A DNA stretch of 64,000 nucleotides from Paenibacillus tyrphae (lineage in GTDB: Bacteria; Bacillota; Bacilli; Paenibacillales; NBRC-103111): NCBI RefSeq assembly GCF_027925525.1, contig NZ_BSDJ01000014.1, positions 1 through 64,000 of the forward strand, in the 5' to 3' direction. Position numbers and translations under genes: made by a program. The notes under the pieces were generated by a model. The model did not search any database. It worked only from the letters and a program-made list of their open reading frames with translations, and was not told the DNA's origin. How positions within the stretch are numbered: position 1 is the stretch's first letter; every line of letters starts with the position of its first letter. Below are positions 7,602 to 16,147 of the stretch, one piece after another.

Positions 7602-8653
7602 ATGGAAATAGGTGTTACTTCGTTCGTAGAAACAAAGCCTGATATTGAGACTGGTATAGTGATAAGTCACGCGCAGCGAATACGTGAAGTCGTCGAAGAA
7701 ATCGTTCTCGCAGATCGGGTGGGACTTGATGTTTTCGGCATTGGCGAGCATCACCGGGAAGATTACGCTGCTTCTTCACCGGCAGTTGTGTTATCTGCTG
7801 CTGCACCTCTAACTAAACGAATTCGGCTGACTAGCGCTGTAACGGTCCTTTCATCAGCCGATCCTGTACGTGTGTTTCAGGATTTCGCTACGCTTGATGG
7901 CATCTCCGATGGACGTGCCGAGATCATTGCAGGCAGAGGTTCCTTTATTGAGTCTTTTCCGTTGTTTGGTTATGACTTACATGATTATGAGGAGCTATTT
8001 AATGAAAATATCGAACTGCTTCTGAAATTACGGGAATCCGAGAAAGTAACATGGAGGGGAGGCCATAGACTCTTGGGTACCTCCGCTGCCAATCCATATG
8101 GGTAGAGAGTCCTGAACGGGACGCGGGTACACACCAAGATTATGAATCGCCGGCCGCCGTACGTGCAGGTCTTCTGGGCCTGCCATTGATCCTGGCGATC
8201 ATTGGCGGAAGTCCGACGCATTTTGCACCGCTTGTACAGCTTTACAAGAAGGCGGCAGCCCATGCTGGACATGATGTATCACGGCTTCGGGTAGGATCTC
8301 ACTCAATCGGATTCATTGCAGAGGATACAGAGTTGGCGGCAGATACATTTTTTCCGTCTACTCAGGCCGGTATGAATAAACTCGGCAAAGAACGAGGGTG
8401 GGCGTATTACGACCGGTCCAGTTTTGATGCTGCTCGACGTTTTGAAGGCGCATTGTATGTTGGCGACCCGGAAACGGTTGCCCAGAAGATCATCCACCTG
8501 CGCAAGCATGTAGGCATTACACGCTTTATGATGTATGTACCCTTAAGCACGATGCCACATGAGTTGGTCATGCGGGCCATCGAGCTGCTCGGAACCGAGG
8601 TTGCTCCGCGGGTAAGAGAGGAAATTGCCAAGTGGGAAGCTGAGACGGAATAA
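7602..8653 (+). pseudogene. LLM-class flavin-dependent oxidoreductase, frameshifted
   Basis: Residues from 7602 ([18 protein letters not shown]) to about 8085 match the N-terminal half of luciferase-like monooxygenases ([20 protein letters not shown], then [18 protein letters not shown]). A stop comes at 8103-8105. The C-terminal half continues in another frame from about 8088 ([25 protein letters not shown]) to 8653. Together the pieces make ~350 residues, the full family length, so this is one gene broken by a frameshift between about 8060 and 8095. It would have used FMNH2 or F420-like cofactor chemistry. The start follows AAGGTGAG. A sequencing error cannot be excluded. Confidence 0.8.
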
Positions 8654-8736
8654 GGAGTATCCATTCAAACGTCCTTCAGAACACGAGAATGAATGAAGAT
8701 CCAATTTCGTTTCATTATATTACCGGAGGGATTTAC

Positions 8737-9675
8737 ATGAATATGGATAAACGTATATTGCCGGAATTAAGACAGGCCTTTGCACAATTTCCAGGGTTTC
8801 AATTGGAAGAGAATTTGGAGTGGAGCAGAAGTCTGGTGTCGGCTCCGCCTGTGAAGAAGTCAGAGCATGTACACATAACCAGTCGAATCATTCCGGGTGC
8901 TGCAGGTGAGATGCTGGCTAAAATTTACGAACCTGCCGGACGAAAGGACGACAAGCTTCCAGCCATGCTGTGGATTCACGGAGGCGGATATGTGATGGGA
9001 CATCCTGATATGGACGATGAGTTGTGCGAACGCTTCGTTCAGACGGCTGGATGCGTTGTCGTGTCGGTGGATTACAGGCTTGCTCCCGAGAACCCTTACC
9101 CAGCAGCTATCGAAGATTGTTATGCTGGCCTGGTCTGGATGACAGAGGAGGCGGAATCGCTGGGAATTGATGTGAACCGGGTTGCCATTGCCGGCGCAAG
9201 CGGCGGCGGCGGGCTGACAGCAGCACTCGCGCTGATGGCACGTGATAAAGGCGGACCATCTATTATCTTTCAAATGCCGTTATACCCGATGCTCGACAAC
9301 CGTAACATCGCGCCATCAAGCCATGAGATTACGGAAGATCGCGCAATCTGGAACCGAACGAACAACTTGGCCGCTTGGAACATGTACCTGGGCGAGGAGA
9401 ACGATGCCAGCGAGTTATCTCCCTATGCGGTACCGTCGAGAGCGGAGAACTTGACAGGGCTGCCACCAACCTATACATGTGTAGGTCAGCTTGATCTGTT
9501 CCGAGATGAGACGATCGAATATGTAACGCGGCTTGCACAAGCAGGTGTAGATGTCGAATTCCACCTGTATCCCGGATGCTTTCACCTTTTTGAAAGTTTC
9601 GTTCCAGAAGCGGAAGTGAGTCAGCGCGCCGTTCAAAGCTATATGGATGCGATGGCCCGGGCACTTCATACTTAA
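8737..9675 (+). CDS. Alpha/beta hydrolase, HSL-type carboxylesterase
   Basis: The product (~313 aa) has the HSL-family oxyanion motif HGGG (WIHGGGYVMG, about residue 78), the nucleophile elbow GASGG (Ser in AIAGASGGGG, about residue 154), an Asp in 'GQLDLFRDE' and the catalytic His in 'LYPGCFHLFE'. These form the Ser-Asp-His triad of bacterial esterases acting on short acyl esters. The elbow is GASGG rather than the common GDSAGG. No signal peptide is seen, so it is cytosolic. The start ATG 8737 follows GGAGGG at 8725-8730. It is last in the TetR-linked cluster and is followed by a hairpin. Confidence 0.9.
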   Translation: MNMDKRILPELRQAFAQFPGFQLEENLEWSRSLVSAPPVKKSEHVHITSRIIPGAAGEMLAKIYEPAGRKDDKLPAMLWIHGGGYVMGHPDMDDELCERFVQTAGCVVVSVDYRLAPENPYPAAIEDCYAGLVWMTEEAESLGIDVNRVAIAGASGGGGLTAALALMARDKGGPSIIFQMPLYPMLDNRNIAPSSHEITEDRAIWNRTNNLAAWNMYLGEENDASELSPYAVPSRAENLTGLPPTYTCVGQLDLFRDETIEYVTRLAQAGVDVEFHLYPGCFHLFESFVPEAEVSQRAVQSYMDAMARALHT

Positions 9676-9763
9676 TCTATTCAGATTGTAAGAATGGACA
9701 CGGATATATGCAAAGGCCGGAAAACAGTTTCTATTGCGGTCATAATGAAACCATTGTGTCAAG

Positions 9764-9800
9764 GAGCATCTTCTCCTCCAAGGGAGAGGATGCTCTTGTT
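9764..9800 (+). terminator. Hairpin terminator after esterase gene
   Basis: GAGCATC-TTCTCC pairs with GGAGAG-GATGCTC; the T-tail is short, so efficiency is uncertain. Confidence 0.55.
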
Positions 9801-10036
9801 GCAGCTTCCCCAACGACGGTGTACGGTATATGCAGTGCTTCAAGTTGATGCAGGTTTAACGCCAATCATGTTGCTCCGGATACAGGTGTCGATCCGTAAA
9901 GACTTTTTTCCTTCGAACCCAGATCCTCTTTTTCGAAGCTCTAAATGTTGGGAATCCAAAAATATGCCTAGCTGGAACAACCTCGACTATGACGCCTACA
10001 GTCGCCGAAGGATGTTTCAATTTTCCGTCGAATCCA
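9801..10036. other. Gene-free stretch before array 2
   Basis: I see no coding frame, repeat or hairpin of note here. It is the leader-distal flank of array 2. Confidence 0.5.
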
Positions 10037-10799
10037 GTTTCAATTCCTTATAGGTACGTTCTAAGCGCGTTCGGTCGTACTGTGGAATCAAACGAGCTTA
10101 TCGGTTTCAATTCCTTATAGGTACGTTCTAAACGAGGAGGAACGGCGCGGCCCATTGGTAGGCGAAGTTGTTTCAATTCCTTATAGGTACGTTCTAAACT
10201 GTACAATTCGTCGGCTGCTTGGAAAATTTTTTCTTTATTGTTTCAATTCCTTATAGGTACGTTCAAAACGATTCCCCCTTTCATAGCCGGCTATTTTTTA
10301 CTTTGGTTTCAATTCCTTATAGGTACGTTCAAAACTTCCGGCAGCTTCATCAGAGTATAGGTGTGGGGACTTAGTTTCAATTCCTTATAGGTACGTTCAA
10401 AACTAAAATTTTAGGAGGTTATCATGCCAAAATACGAGGGTTTCAATTCCTTATAGGTACGTTCAAAACTCAATACACGCTCCCTATTCATTTTGTATCT
10501 AAGTAATGTTTCAATTCCTTATAGGTACGTTCAAAACCCGATCGGTCCTAGCCAAGATAGGGGAAGGTGAACAGTTTCAATTCCTTATAGGTACGTTCAA
10601 AACATTTCCTTTTGCATATTGCATTGCTGGATTTGTTTCGTTTCAATTCCTTATAGGTACGTTCAAAACCTTCCGCAGTACAAAGAACCATACCGCGATA
10701 ATAAGTTTCAATTCCTTATAGGTACGTTCAAAACATTTGATTTCTCCTTTCCTCTTTACTTACAAATTAGTTTCAATTCCTTATAGGTACGTTCAAAAC
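10037..10799 (-). CRISPR. CRISPR array 2 (type I-B repeat variant), 12 repeats
   Basis: Repeats start at 10037, 10104, 10170, 10240, 10306, 10374, 10440, 10508, 10574, 10640, 10705 and 10770; spacers are 35-40 nt. The repeat differs from array 1 by one base (CTTAT for CTCAT). The three leader-distal repeats carry a further change (GTTCTAAAC/GTTCTAAGC), a marker of the older end. The leader is to the right, so transcription is leftward. The spacer at 10404-10439 contains AGGAGG followed 5 nt later by ATG, so it came from the start of a gene. Confidence 0.97.
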
Positions 10800-10985
10800 C
10801 CACAAAAACGCCGTCGTTACGCTATTCCCACATATCTAACAAACAATTCTCCCTCACGCCAACTACCAAAATCCCTGTTCCCGCGCGGCCCTCGTTGTCG
10901 TCGATCCCCCGGCTTTTTTGCAGCATTGGAGGTCGACGACACAAATACACAGTTACATTATACAACTTTTCCCGTTTTCTTCCAA
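10800..10985 (-). promoter_or_regulatory. Leader of array 2
   Basis: Minus strand: -35 TTGGAA (10980-10985), 17 bp, -10 TATAAT (10957-10962), leader hairpin at 10895-10942, then 95 bp to the first repeat. Beyond it (10986-11136) is gene-free sequence similar to the flank of array 1. Confidence 0.8.
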
Positions 10986-11136
10986 CAGAATTAAACTCTG
11001 GCACTTTGTTTATTCCCTATGGCTTAAGCTAATTTTACCTCTTTAATATCCTCGCCTTCAATCTCTTCCAGCAGCCGAACACAGCGAACGGAATCGACCC
11101 TAATTCCTAATCCCCTACCCGCTCATTCCCAAACCC

Positions 11137-12882
11137 TCACCTAACCTGCCCTTCTACAACCGCCACCCAATGCCCCTTCTTCACCTCAACGAAGCTTGAG
11201 CGCTCCAAGCCGTACGGGTCCGCCTTCGAGGACTCCTCCACAGCGGTGAACGTCTTCTGCGATTCCACCTTCGGATCGGGAACCGGGATCGCGGCCAGCA
11301 GCGATTTCGTGTACGCATGCTGCGGATTCTCGTACAGCTCCTCGCTCTCAGCCAGCTCCACGATCTTGCCTTTGTACATCACCGCCACGCGGTCGCTGAT
11401 ATGCTTGACCATCGACAGATCGTGCGCGATAAACAGATAAGTAAGCCCCAATCGCTGCTGCAGCTCCTCCAGAAGCTTGACGATCTGCGATTGGATCGAA
11501 ACGTCCAGAGCCGACAACGGCTCGTCGCACACGATAAATTCCGGCTCGATGGCCAGAGTGCGAGCGATGCCGATCCGCTGGCGTTGACCTCCCGAGAATT
11601 CGTGAGGATAACGCATGGCATGCGCAGGGCTAAGTCCGACCATATCAAGCAGCTCTTCGACCCGCTTCTGCCGCTCCTTTTTCCCTCCTGCGATCCGGTG
11701 CACGTCCAGCGCTTCGCCAATGATGTCAACGATGCGGAGGCGCGGGTTCAGCGAGGCATACGGATCTTGGAAAATCATCTGCATGTAGCGCCGCATCGTC
11801 TTCATTTCGCCACGGTTGAGCCGGTTCAGCGCAATCCCTTTGAAAAGCACCTCGCCCCCGGTAGGCTCGTTCAGACGAAGAATCGCTCGCCCTGTCGTCG
11901 ACTTGCCGCTCCCGGATTCGCCTACGACGCCAAGCGTCTCGCCGGCCCGGATATCGAAGCTGATATCGTTGACCGCCTTGACGATCTGCCCCTTTCCGAG
12001 ATCAAAATACTGCTTCAGCGACCGCACCTCCAGCAGCGGACGATCCTCGGCCGACCTCTTGATGAGCGGCGCGGGCTTCGGCTTCTTCTTCTCGTCCAAC
12101 CGGGGCAGCGCGTTCAGCAGCCGGATCGTATAGGGATGCTTCGGCGAGTAGAAAATCTCTTCCGTCGTGCCGGTCTCGACGATCTCGCCTTCCTTCATGA
12201 CGACGACGCGGTCGCACATGCCGGCAACGACGCCCAAGTCGTGCGTAATGAGGATGATCGAGGTACCCAGCTTTAGCTGAAGCTCCTTCATTTGGTGCAA
12301 AATCTGCGCCTGTATCGTTACATCCAGCGCAGTTGTCGGTTCGTCGGCGATCAGCAGCGACGGACGGCAAGCGAGCGCAATGGCAATCATCACCCGCTGG
12401 CGCATACCGCCGGAAAATTCATGAGGATATTGCATATAGCGCGCCTCGCTATACGGGATGCCGACCATCCGAAGCATCTCGATCGCTTCCCTGCGCGCCT
12501 CCGTCTTGGAAAGCTTCCGGTGCTTGATCAAGCTCTCCTCGATCTGCTTGCCGATCCGCATGGTCGGGTTGAGCGAAGACATCGGGTCCTGAAAAATCAT
12601 TCCGATCTCCCGCCCCCGGATCTGCTCCATCTCTTGTTCGGTTTTATAGGCCAAATTCTGGCCTTGGAATAAAATCTCTCCGCCCTTCACCATCGAAGGT
12701 GGCGAAGGCAGCAGACGCATGATCGTGCGCGCCGTGACACTCTTGCCGCTACCGGATTCTCCGACGATCCCGAGCGTCTCGCCTTTGCGTACCTCGAAGC
12801 TCACATTCCGGACGGCTTCGACTTCTTTATCGCGAGAATAAAATGAAACGGATAATTGGTTCACCTGCAATAACGTATCCAT
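11137..12882 (-). CDS. Fused dipeptide/oligopeptide ABC transporter ATPase (DppD-DppF type)
   Basis: Two complete ABC domains lie in one chain. The first has Walker A GESGSGKS, signature [10 protein letters not shown] and Walker [13 protein letters not shown]; the second has [19 protein letters not shown] and [12 protein letters not shown]. Each is followed by the oligopeptide-specific C-terminal extension. The protein (~581 aa) energises the permeases encoded divergently at 13042-16005. I chose ATG 12882 because AGGTGAC precedes it; the longer frame has no such site. The 3' end also exists as a truncated copy at 5774-5886 next to array 1. The gene is divergent from the permease-SBP operon across a ~160-bp promoter region. 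Confidence 0.92.
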   Translation of the reverse strand: MDTLLQVNQLSVSFYSRDKEVEAVRNVSFEVRKGETLGIVGESGSGKSVTARTIMRLLPSPPSMVKGGEILFQGQNLAYKTEQEMEQIRGREIGMIFQDPMSSLNPTMRIGKQIEESLIKHRKLSKTEARREAIEMLRMVGIPYSEARYMQYPHEFSGGMRQRVMIAIALACRPSLLIADEPTTALDVTIQAQILHQMKELQLKLGTSIILITHDLGVVAGMCDRVVVMKEGEIVETGTTEEIFYSPKHPYTIRLLNALPRLDEKKKPKPAPLIKRSAEDRPLLEVRSLKQYFDLGKGQIVKAVNDISFDIRAGETLGVVGESGSGKSTTGRAILRLNEPTGGEVLFKGIALNRLNRGEMKTMRRYMQMIFQDPYASLNPRLRIVDIIGEALDVHRIAGGKKERQKRVEELLDMVGLSPAHAMRYPHEFSGGQRQRIGIARTLAIEPEFIVCDEPLSALDVSIQSQIVKLLEELQQRLGLTYLFIAHDLSMVKHISDRVAVMYKGKIVELAESEELYENPQHAYTKSLLAAIPVPDPKVESQKTFTAVEESSKADPYGLERSSFVEVKKGHWVAVVEGQVR

Positions 12883-12945
12883 GGAGTCACCTGCGTCGAA
12901 TCGTAAATTTTGAAAAAAACTTGGCATCATCGTCGTTAGTAATTG

Positions 12946-12974
12946 TTGACATTTTCCAACCCTTATCTTAAAAT
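12946..12974 (+). promoter_or_regulatory. Promoter of the ABC permease operon
   Basis: -35 TTGACA (12946-12951), 17-bp spacer, -10 TAAAAT (12969-12974), directed rightward toward the TTG start at 13042. Confidence 0.7.
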
Positions 12975-13041
12975 CTACTATATCAATCGGAATAATGCAA
13001 ATAGAAAAATGCTAAATTTACTTGAAAGGGAGCGCACAAGC

Positions 13042-14484
13042 TTGACAGGGCAAACGGTCGTGACAGGTTCCCGTCTCGTTGACCGAATCGGGAACATCTA
13101 CTCCAAAATGTTGCTGCACCCGGCTTATCGTTTCCTGCTGCTGCTCGCAGGGGCGCCCGTAAACGTCATCGTCGGCATCGTCTACTTATATGGACGCAAA
13201 CGGAAGGCGCATCAAGAACTGCACCGAAGTCTGGAACGCAAGCTGCTGGAATCCGGCTACCGGGACCGGATTTTAACGGAAACGAAGGAGCAGTTGACCC
13301 GGAAGCATCATTTTTTCAACCAACAGGTCGATCAGAAGCAGCTGGAGCATGAAGCGGAGCGCATAACCGCCGAAAAATTCAAGGAAGCTCTGCAGCGGCA
13401 GGTCGAGGCTCATCTGGAGCAGCACCACGAGACGCAGGTCACGTTTGCGGAAACGTTTCGGATGTTGATCCAAAACCCGGCGTTTCTGGCTGTAACTTTC
13501 CTGCCGGGCATCCTGATGTATGCGCTGATCGGAATCTACGGCAACGCTTATCTGAAATACATCGTGGAGCGGCTGGTTATGACGGTGCTGGTCATTTTCG
13601 GCGTCGCCTTTCTGGTCTTCACCATCCTGTACATATCGCCGATGGAACCGGCCGCCAATATTCTCGGGGAAACCGCGACCGTCGAACAAATTGCCGCATT
13701 CAAAAAGCTGTACGGACTGGATCAGCCTTATCTGGTTCAGCTCTGGGATACGCTGAGAGGCATCCTAACCTTCGATCTCGGCAAATCGTTTGCCGGCAAC
13801 GAGGAAGTTACGACGGCCATCGCCAATAAATTCCCCGTGACGTTGACACTCACGGTGATATCCACGATCGTCGCGGTGCTCATCGCCCTGCCGATCGGTA
13901 TTATATCGGCGACGCGGCCGAATTCGTTTTTCGATTATACGTTTATGTTCATCGCGCTGCTCGGCTTGTCGATCCCGAACTTCTGGCAAGGCTTGATCTT
14001 TATCCTGAATTTTTCGATCAAGCTGCAATGGCTTCCCGCTACCTATAATCCGGGGAATGGGCTGTCGATGATCATGCCGGTTATCGTTCTGGGCACGGGG
14101 TTAACGGCGGCGGTTGCGCGGATGACCCGCTCTTCCACACTTGAGGTTATTCACGAGGATTACATTACGACCGCCAAAGCCAAGGGGCTGTCCCGCAGGC
14201 GCGTCCTGTGGAGGCACGCGGTAGGCAACGCGCTAATCCCGATCATTACGGTCATCGGACTTCAGTTCGGCGGAATGCTCGGAGGGTCGGCCGTGACCGA
14301 GAAGGTGTTCAACATTAACGGCATCGGGAGCTATATCGTGGACAAGCAGTTCATCCCGGACATTCCTGCGATTATTGGCGGCGTCGTCTATACCGCGATC
14401 GCAATCTCTATCGTCAATGTCGTGATCGATATTTTGTACGCCTTTTTCGATCCAAGAATTCGTTCAAAAATGAAACAATACTAG
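13042..14484 (+). CDS. Dipeptide-type ABC permease (DppB-like) with N-terminal extension
   Basis: The C-terminal ~310 residues are a standard DppB permease: the first segment is YIVERLVMTVLVIFGVAFLV, then the conserved GLDQP motif, and the cytosolic EAA loop around DYITTAKAKGLSRRRVLWRH, which couples to the ATPase. The first ~170 residues are extra: a hydrophobic segment (FLLLLAGAPVNVIVGIVYLY), a charged, Gln/Glu-rich probable coiled coil of ~80 residues, and another membrane segment. The TTG at 13042 is 10 nt after AAAGGGAG; ATG 13009 is in frame but lacks a good ribosome site. It forms an operon with the DppC-like permease, whose start is 12 bp away, and the binding protein. Confidence 0.88.
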   Translation: MTGQTVVTGSRLVDRIGNIYSKMLLHPAYRFLLLLAGAPVNVIVGIVYLYGRKRKAHQELHRSLERKLLESGYRDRILTETKEQLTRKHHFFNQQVDQKQLEHEAERITAEKFKEALQRQVEAHLEQHHETQVTFAETFRMLIQNPAFLAVTFLPGILMYALIGIYGNAYLKYIVERLVMTVLVIFGVAFLVFTILYISPMEPAANILGETATVEQIAAFKKLYGLDQPYLVQLWDTLRGILTFDLGKSFAGNEEVTTAIANKFPVTLTLTVISTIVAVLIALPIGIISATRPNSFFDYTFMFIALLGLSIPNFWQGLIFILNFSIKLQWLPATYNPGNGLSMIMPVIVLGTGLTAAVARMTRSSTLEVIHEDYITTAKAKGLSRRRVLWRHAVGNALIPIITVIGLQFGGMLGGSAVTEKVFNINGIGSYIVDKQFIPDIPAIIGGVVYTAIAISIVNVVIDILYAFFDPRIRSKMKQY

Positions 14485-14496
14485 CAGGTGGCAGCC

Positions 14497-16005
14497 GTGA
14501 ATACAATTCAACCAAACAAACATGAAATCCACTTCCGGCTAGCCTCTTGCCCGGAATACAGTCAAGCCGGCTTCTCCGGCATTGCTTCGCTCGGAATCGC
14601 CCTTGTGCTGCTGCTGAACAGCTACGAAGGGTCCGGCGCGGTCTGGAAGCCGACCGTCTTGGCTGCTTGCGCCGCCTATCTCGTTTTTGGGCTGCTGCAG
14701 TTAGCGGTTAAGTTCCTGATCAAAAGAGACCTGCTTCGCAGCGGCGAGCTGCAACGGAGGACTCGCCGATTAGGCTACGTGCTGCTGCTCAGCTTGCTGA
14801 CAGCCAATATTTTCGTCGGGACGGCGGCTTTCCAGCTCATCAAACGCAAAAAGAGCGCCGCCTACACATTAGCCTTTTATACGCTGCTAACGACCTTGTT
14901 CGTCTTTGCCGTCTCGGCCTTGAACGTATTCAAGCCTTACGTCGCCAATACGTTCCTGCAAGGCATGGCGCTGCTCATCGTGGCAGCCGTGCTCCAACTG
15001 GTCGCCTTGCTGCTGGTGGCGCGCTATGCAGATGACAAGATTTTACCCAAGTGGATGTGGATCGTCGCCATCGCGCTGTTGGCAACCGCCGTAACGGGCA
15101 ACCTGTTCGCCTTGTTCCTCGGCCTTCTGTTGATCGCCAAGCTGCGCGACAAGGAACAGCTGTCGGACTCGAAGCTTCATCATGCCGTTGAGCGCCTGTC
15201 CAGAAGCTCCACCTCGATGCTCGGCCTGTTTTTTATTTGTTTCCTGCTTACCATCGCCGTGTGCAGCTATCTGACGTTCGATTACGGAATGGCGATCGAA
15301 AACAACTACGGGACGATTTTGCAGGCTCCGAGCCTGGCTTATCCGCTCGGCACCGACAATTTCGGACGCGACCTGTTCTCCCGCATCGTATTCGGCGCGC
15401 GGATCTCGCTGTTCGTCGGCTTCTTGTCCACGCTGATCCCCGTTGTCGTCGGGGGGATTCTGGGTGCGATCTCCGGTTATTTCGGCCGACAGACGGACAA
15501 TGTGATCATGCGGGCGCTTGATATCCTGTACGCCATTCCGGGCATCCTGCTCGCGATTGCGATCATTGCCGCATTTGGCGCCAACACCATGAACCTTATT
15601 CTCGCGCTGAGCGTCGGAGCGATCCCCGCCTATGCCCGGACGATGAGGGCGAACGTCATGCTCGTCTCGACGCTCGAATACGTGCAGGCGGCGCGGGCTT
15701 TCGGCTCCGGTGATCTGCTGATTTTGTTCAAGCATATCATTCCCAATTCGCTCTCTCCGATGATCGTCAAATCGACGCTTACCATCGGGAGCGCCGTCAT
15801 TTCGACCAGCAGCTTGAGCTTTCTCGGGCTCGGCGTCGAGCCGCATATCCCGGAGTGGGGCAACATTCTAAAGGTCGGCAGCGCGTATCTGGAGTCGCAT
15901 TCGTTTACGGCCATCTACCCGGGTCTGGCGATCATCGCGCTGGTCCTTTCCTTCAACTTCTTGGGAGACGGACTTCGCGACGCGCTCGATCCGAAGCTTG
16001 AGTAA
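14497..16005 (+). CDS. Dipeptide-type ABC permease (DppC-like) with N-terminal extension
   Basis: The last ~280 residues are a normal DppC-type permease: YPLGTDNFGRDLFSRIVFGA is the hallmark, and the EAA-like loop is near TLEYVQAARAFGSGDLLILF. Ahead of it lie ~220 residues with about six predicted membrane spans rich in Leu/Ala, not part of the usual family. The two permeases of this operon thus both carry membrane extensions, perhaps contacting each other. GTG 14497 is preferred to GTG 14488 because AGGTGG (14486-14491) precedes it by 5 nt. The stop is followed by 142 bp before the binding-protein gene, with no clear terminator, so read-through is likely. Confidence 0.88.
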   Translation: MNTIQPNKHEIHFRLASCPEYSQAGFSGIASLGIALVLLLNSYEGSGAVWKPTVLAACAAYLVFGLLQLAVKFLIKRDLLRSGELQRRTRRLGYVLLLSLLTANIFVGTAAFQLIKRKKSAAYTLAFYTLLTTLFVFAVSALNVFKPYVANTFLQGMALLIVAAVLQLVALLLVARYADDKILPKWMWIVAIALLATAVTGNLFALFLGLLLIAKLRDKEQLSDSKLHHAVERLSRSSTSMLGLFFICFLLTIAVCSYLTFDYGMAIENNYGTILQAPSLAYPLGTDNFGRDLFSRIVFGARISLFVGFLSTLIPVVVGGILGAISGYFGRQTDNVIMRALDILYAIPGILLAIAIIAAFGANTMNLILALSVGAIPAYARTMRANVMLVSTLEYVQAARAFGSGDLLILFKHIIPNSLSPMIVKSTLTIGSAVISTSSLSFLGLGVEPHIPEWGNILKVGSAYLESHSFTAIYPGLAIIALVLSFNFLGDGLRDALDPKLE

Positions 16006-16147
16006 GGCTGCCGTCTAGGCAAGCAACGCATTCGGAATCCTCATCCATACTCTAGCTCCCTTCCGAGTTCTCGAATCCTGCAGGGGCGATAACTGAATGT
16101 GTGTGAGTTCATATTTTAAAACTTATTTTCACCAGGAGGGACTTCCA

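Noticed and set aside
15043-15846. Long minus-strand frames inside the ABC genes and other GC-rich genes
   Set aside because: They lie opposite strongly supported genes, have no ribosome sites and show compositions typical of antisense shadows.
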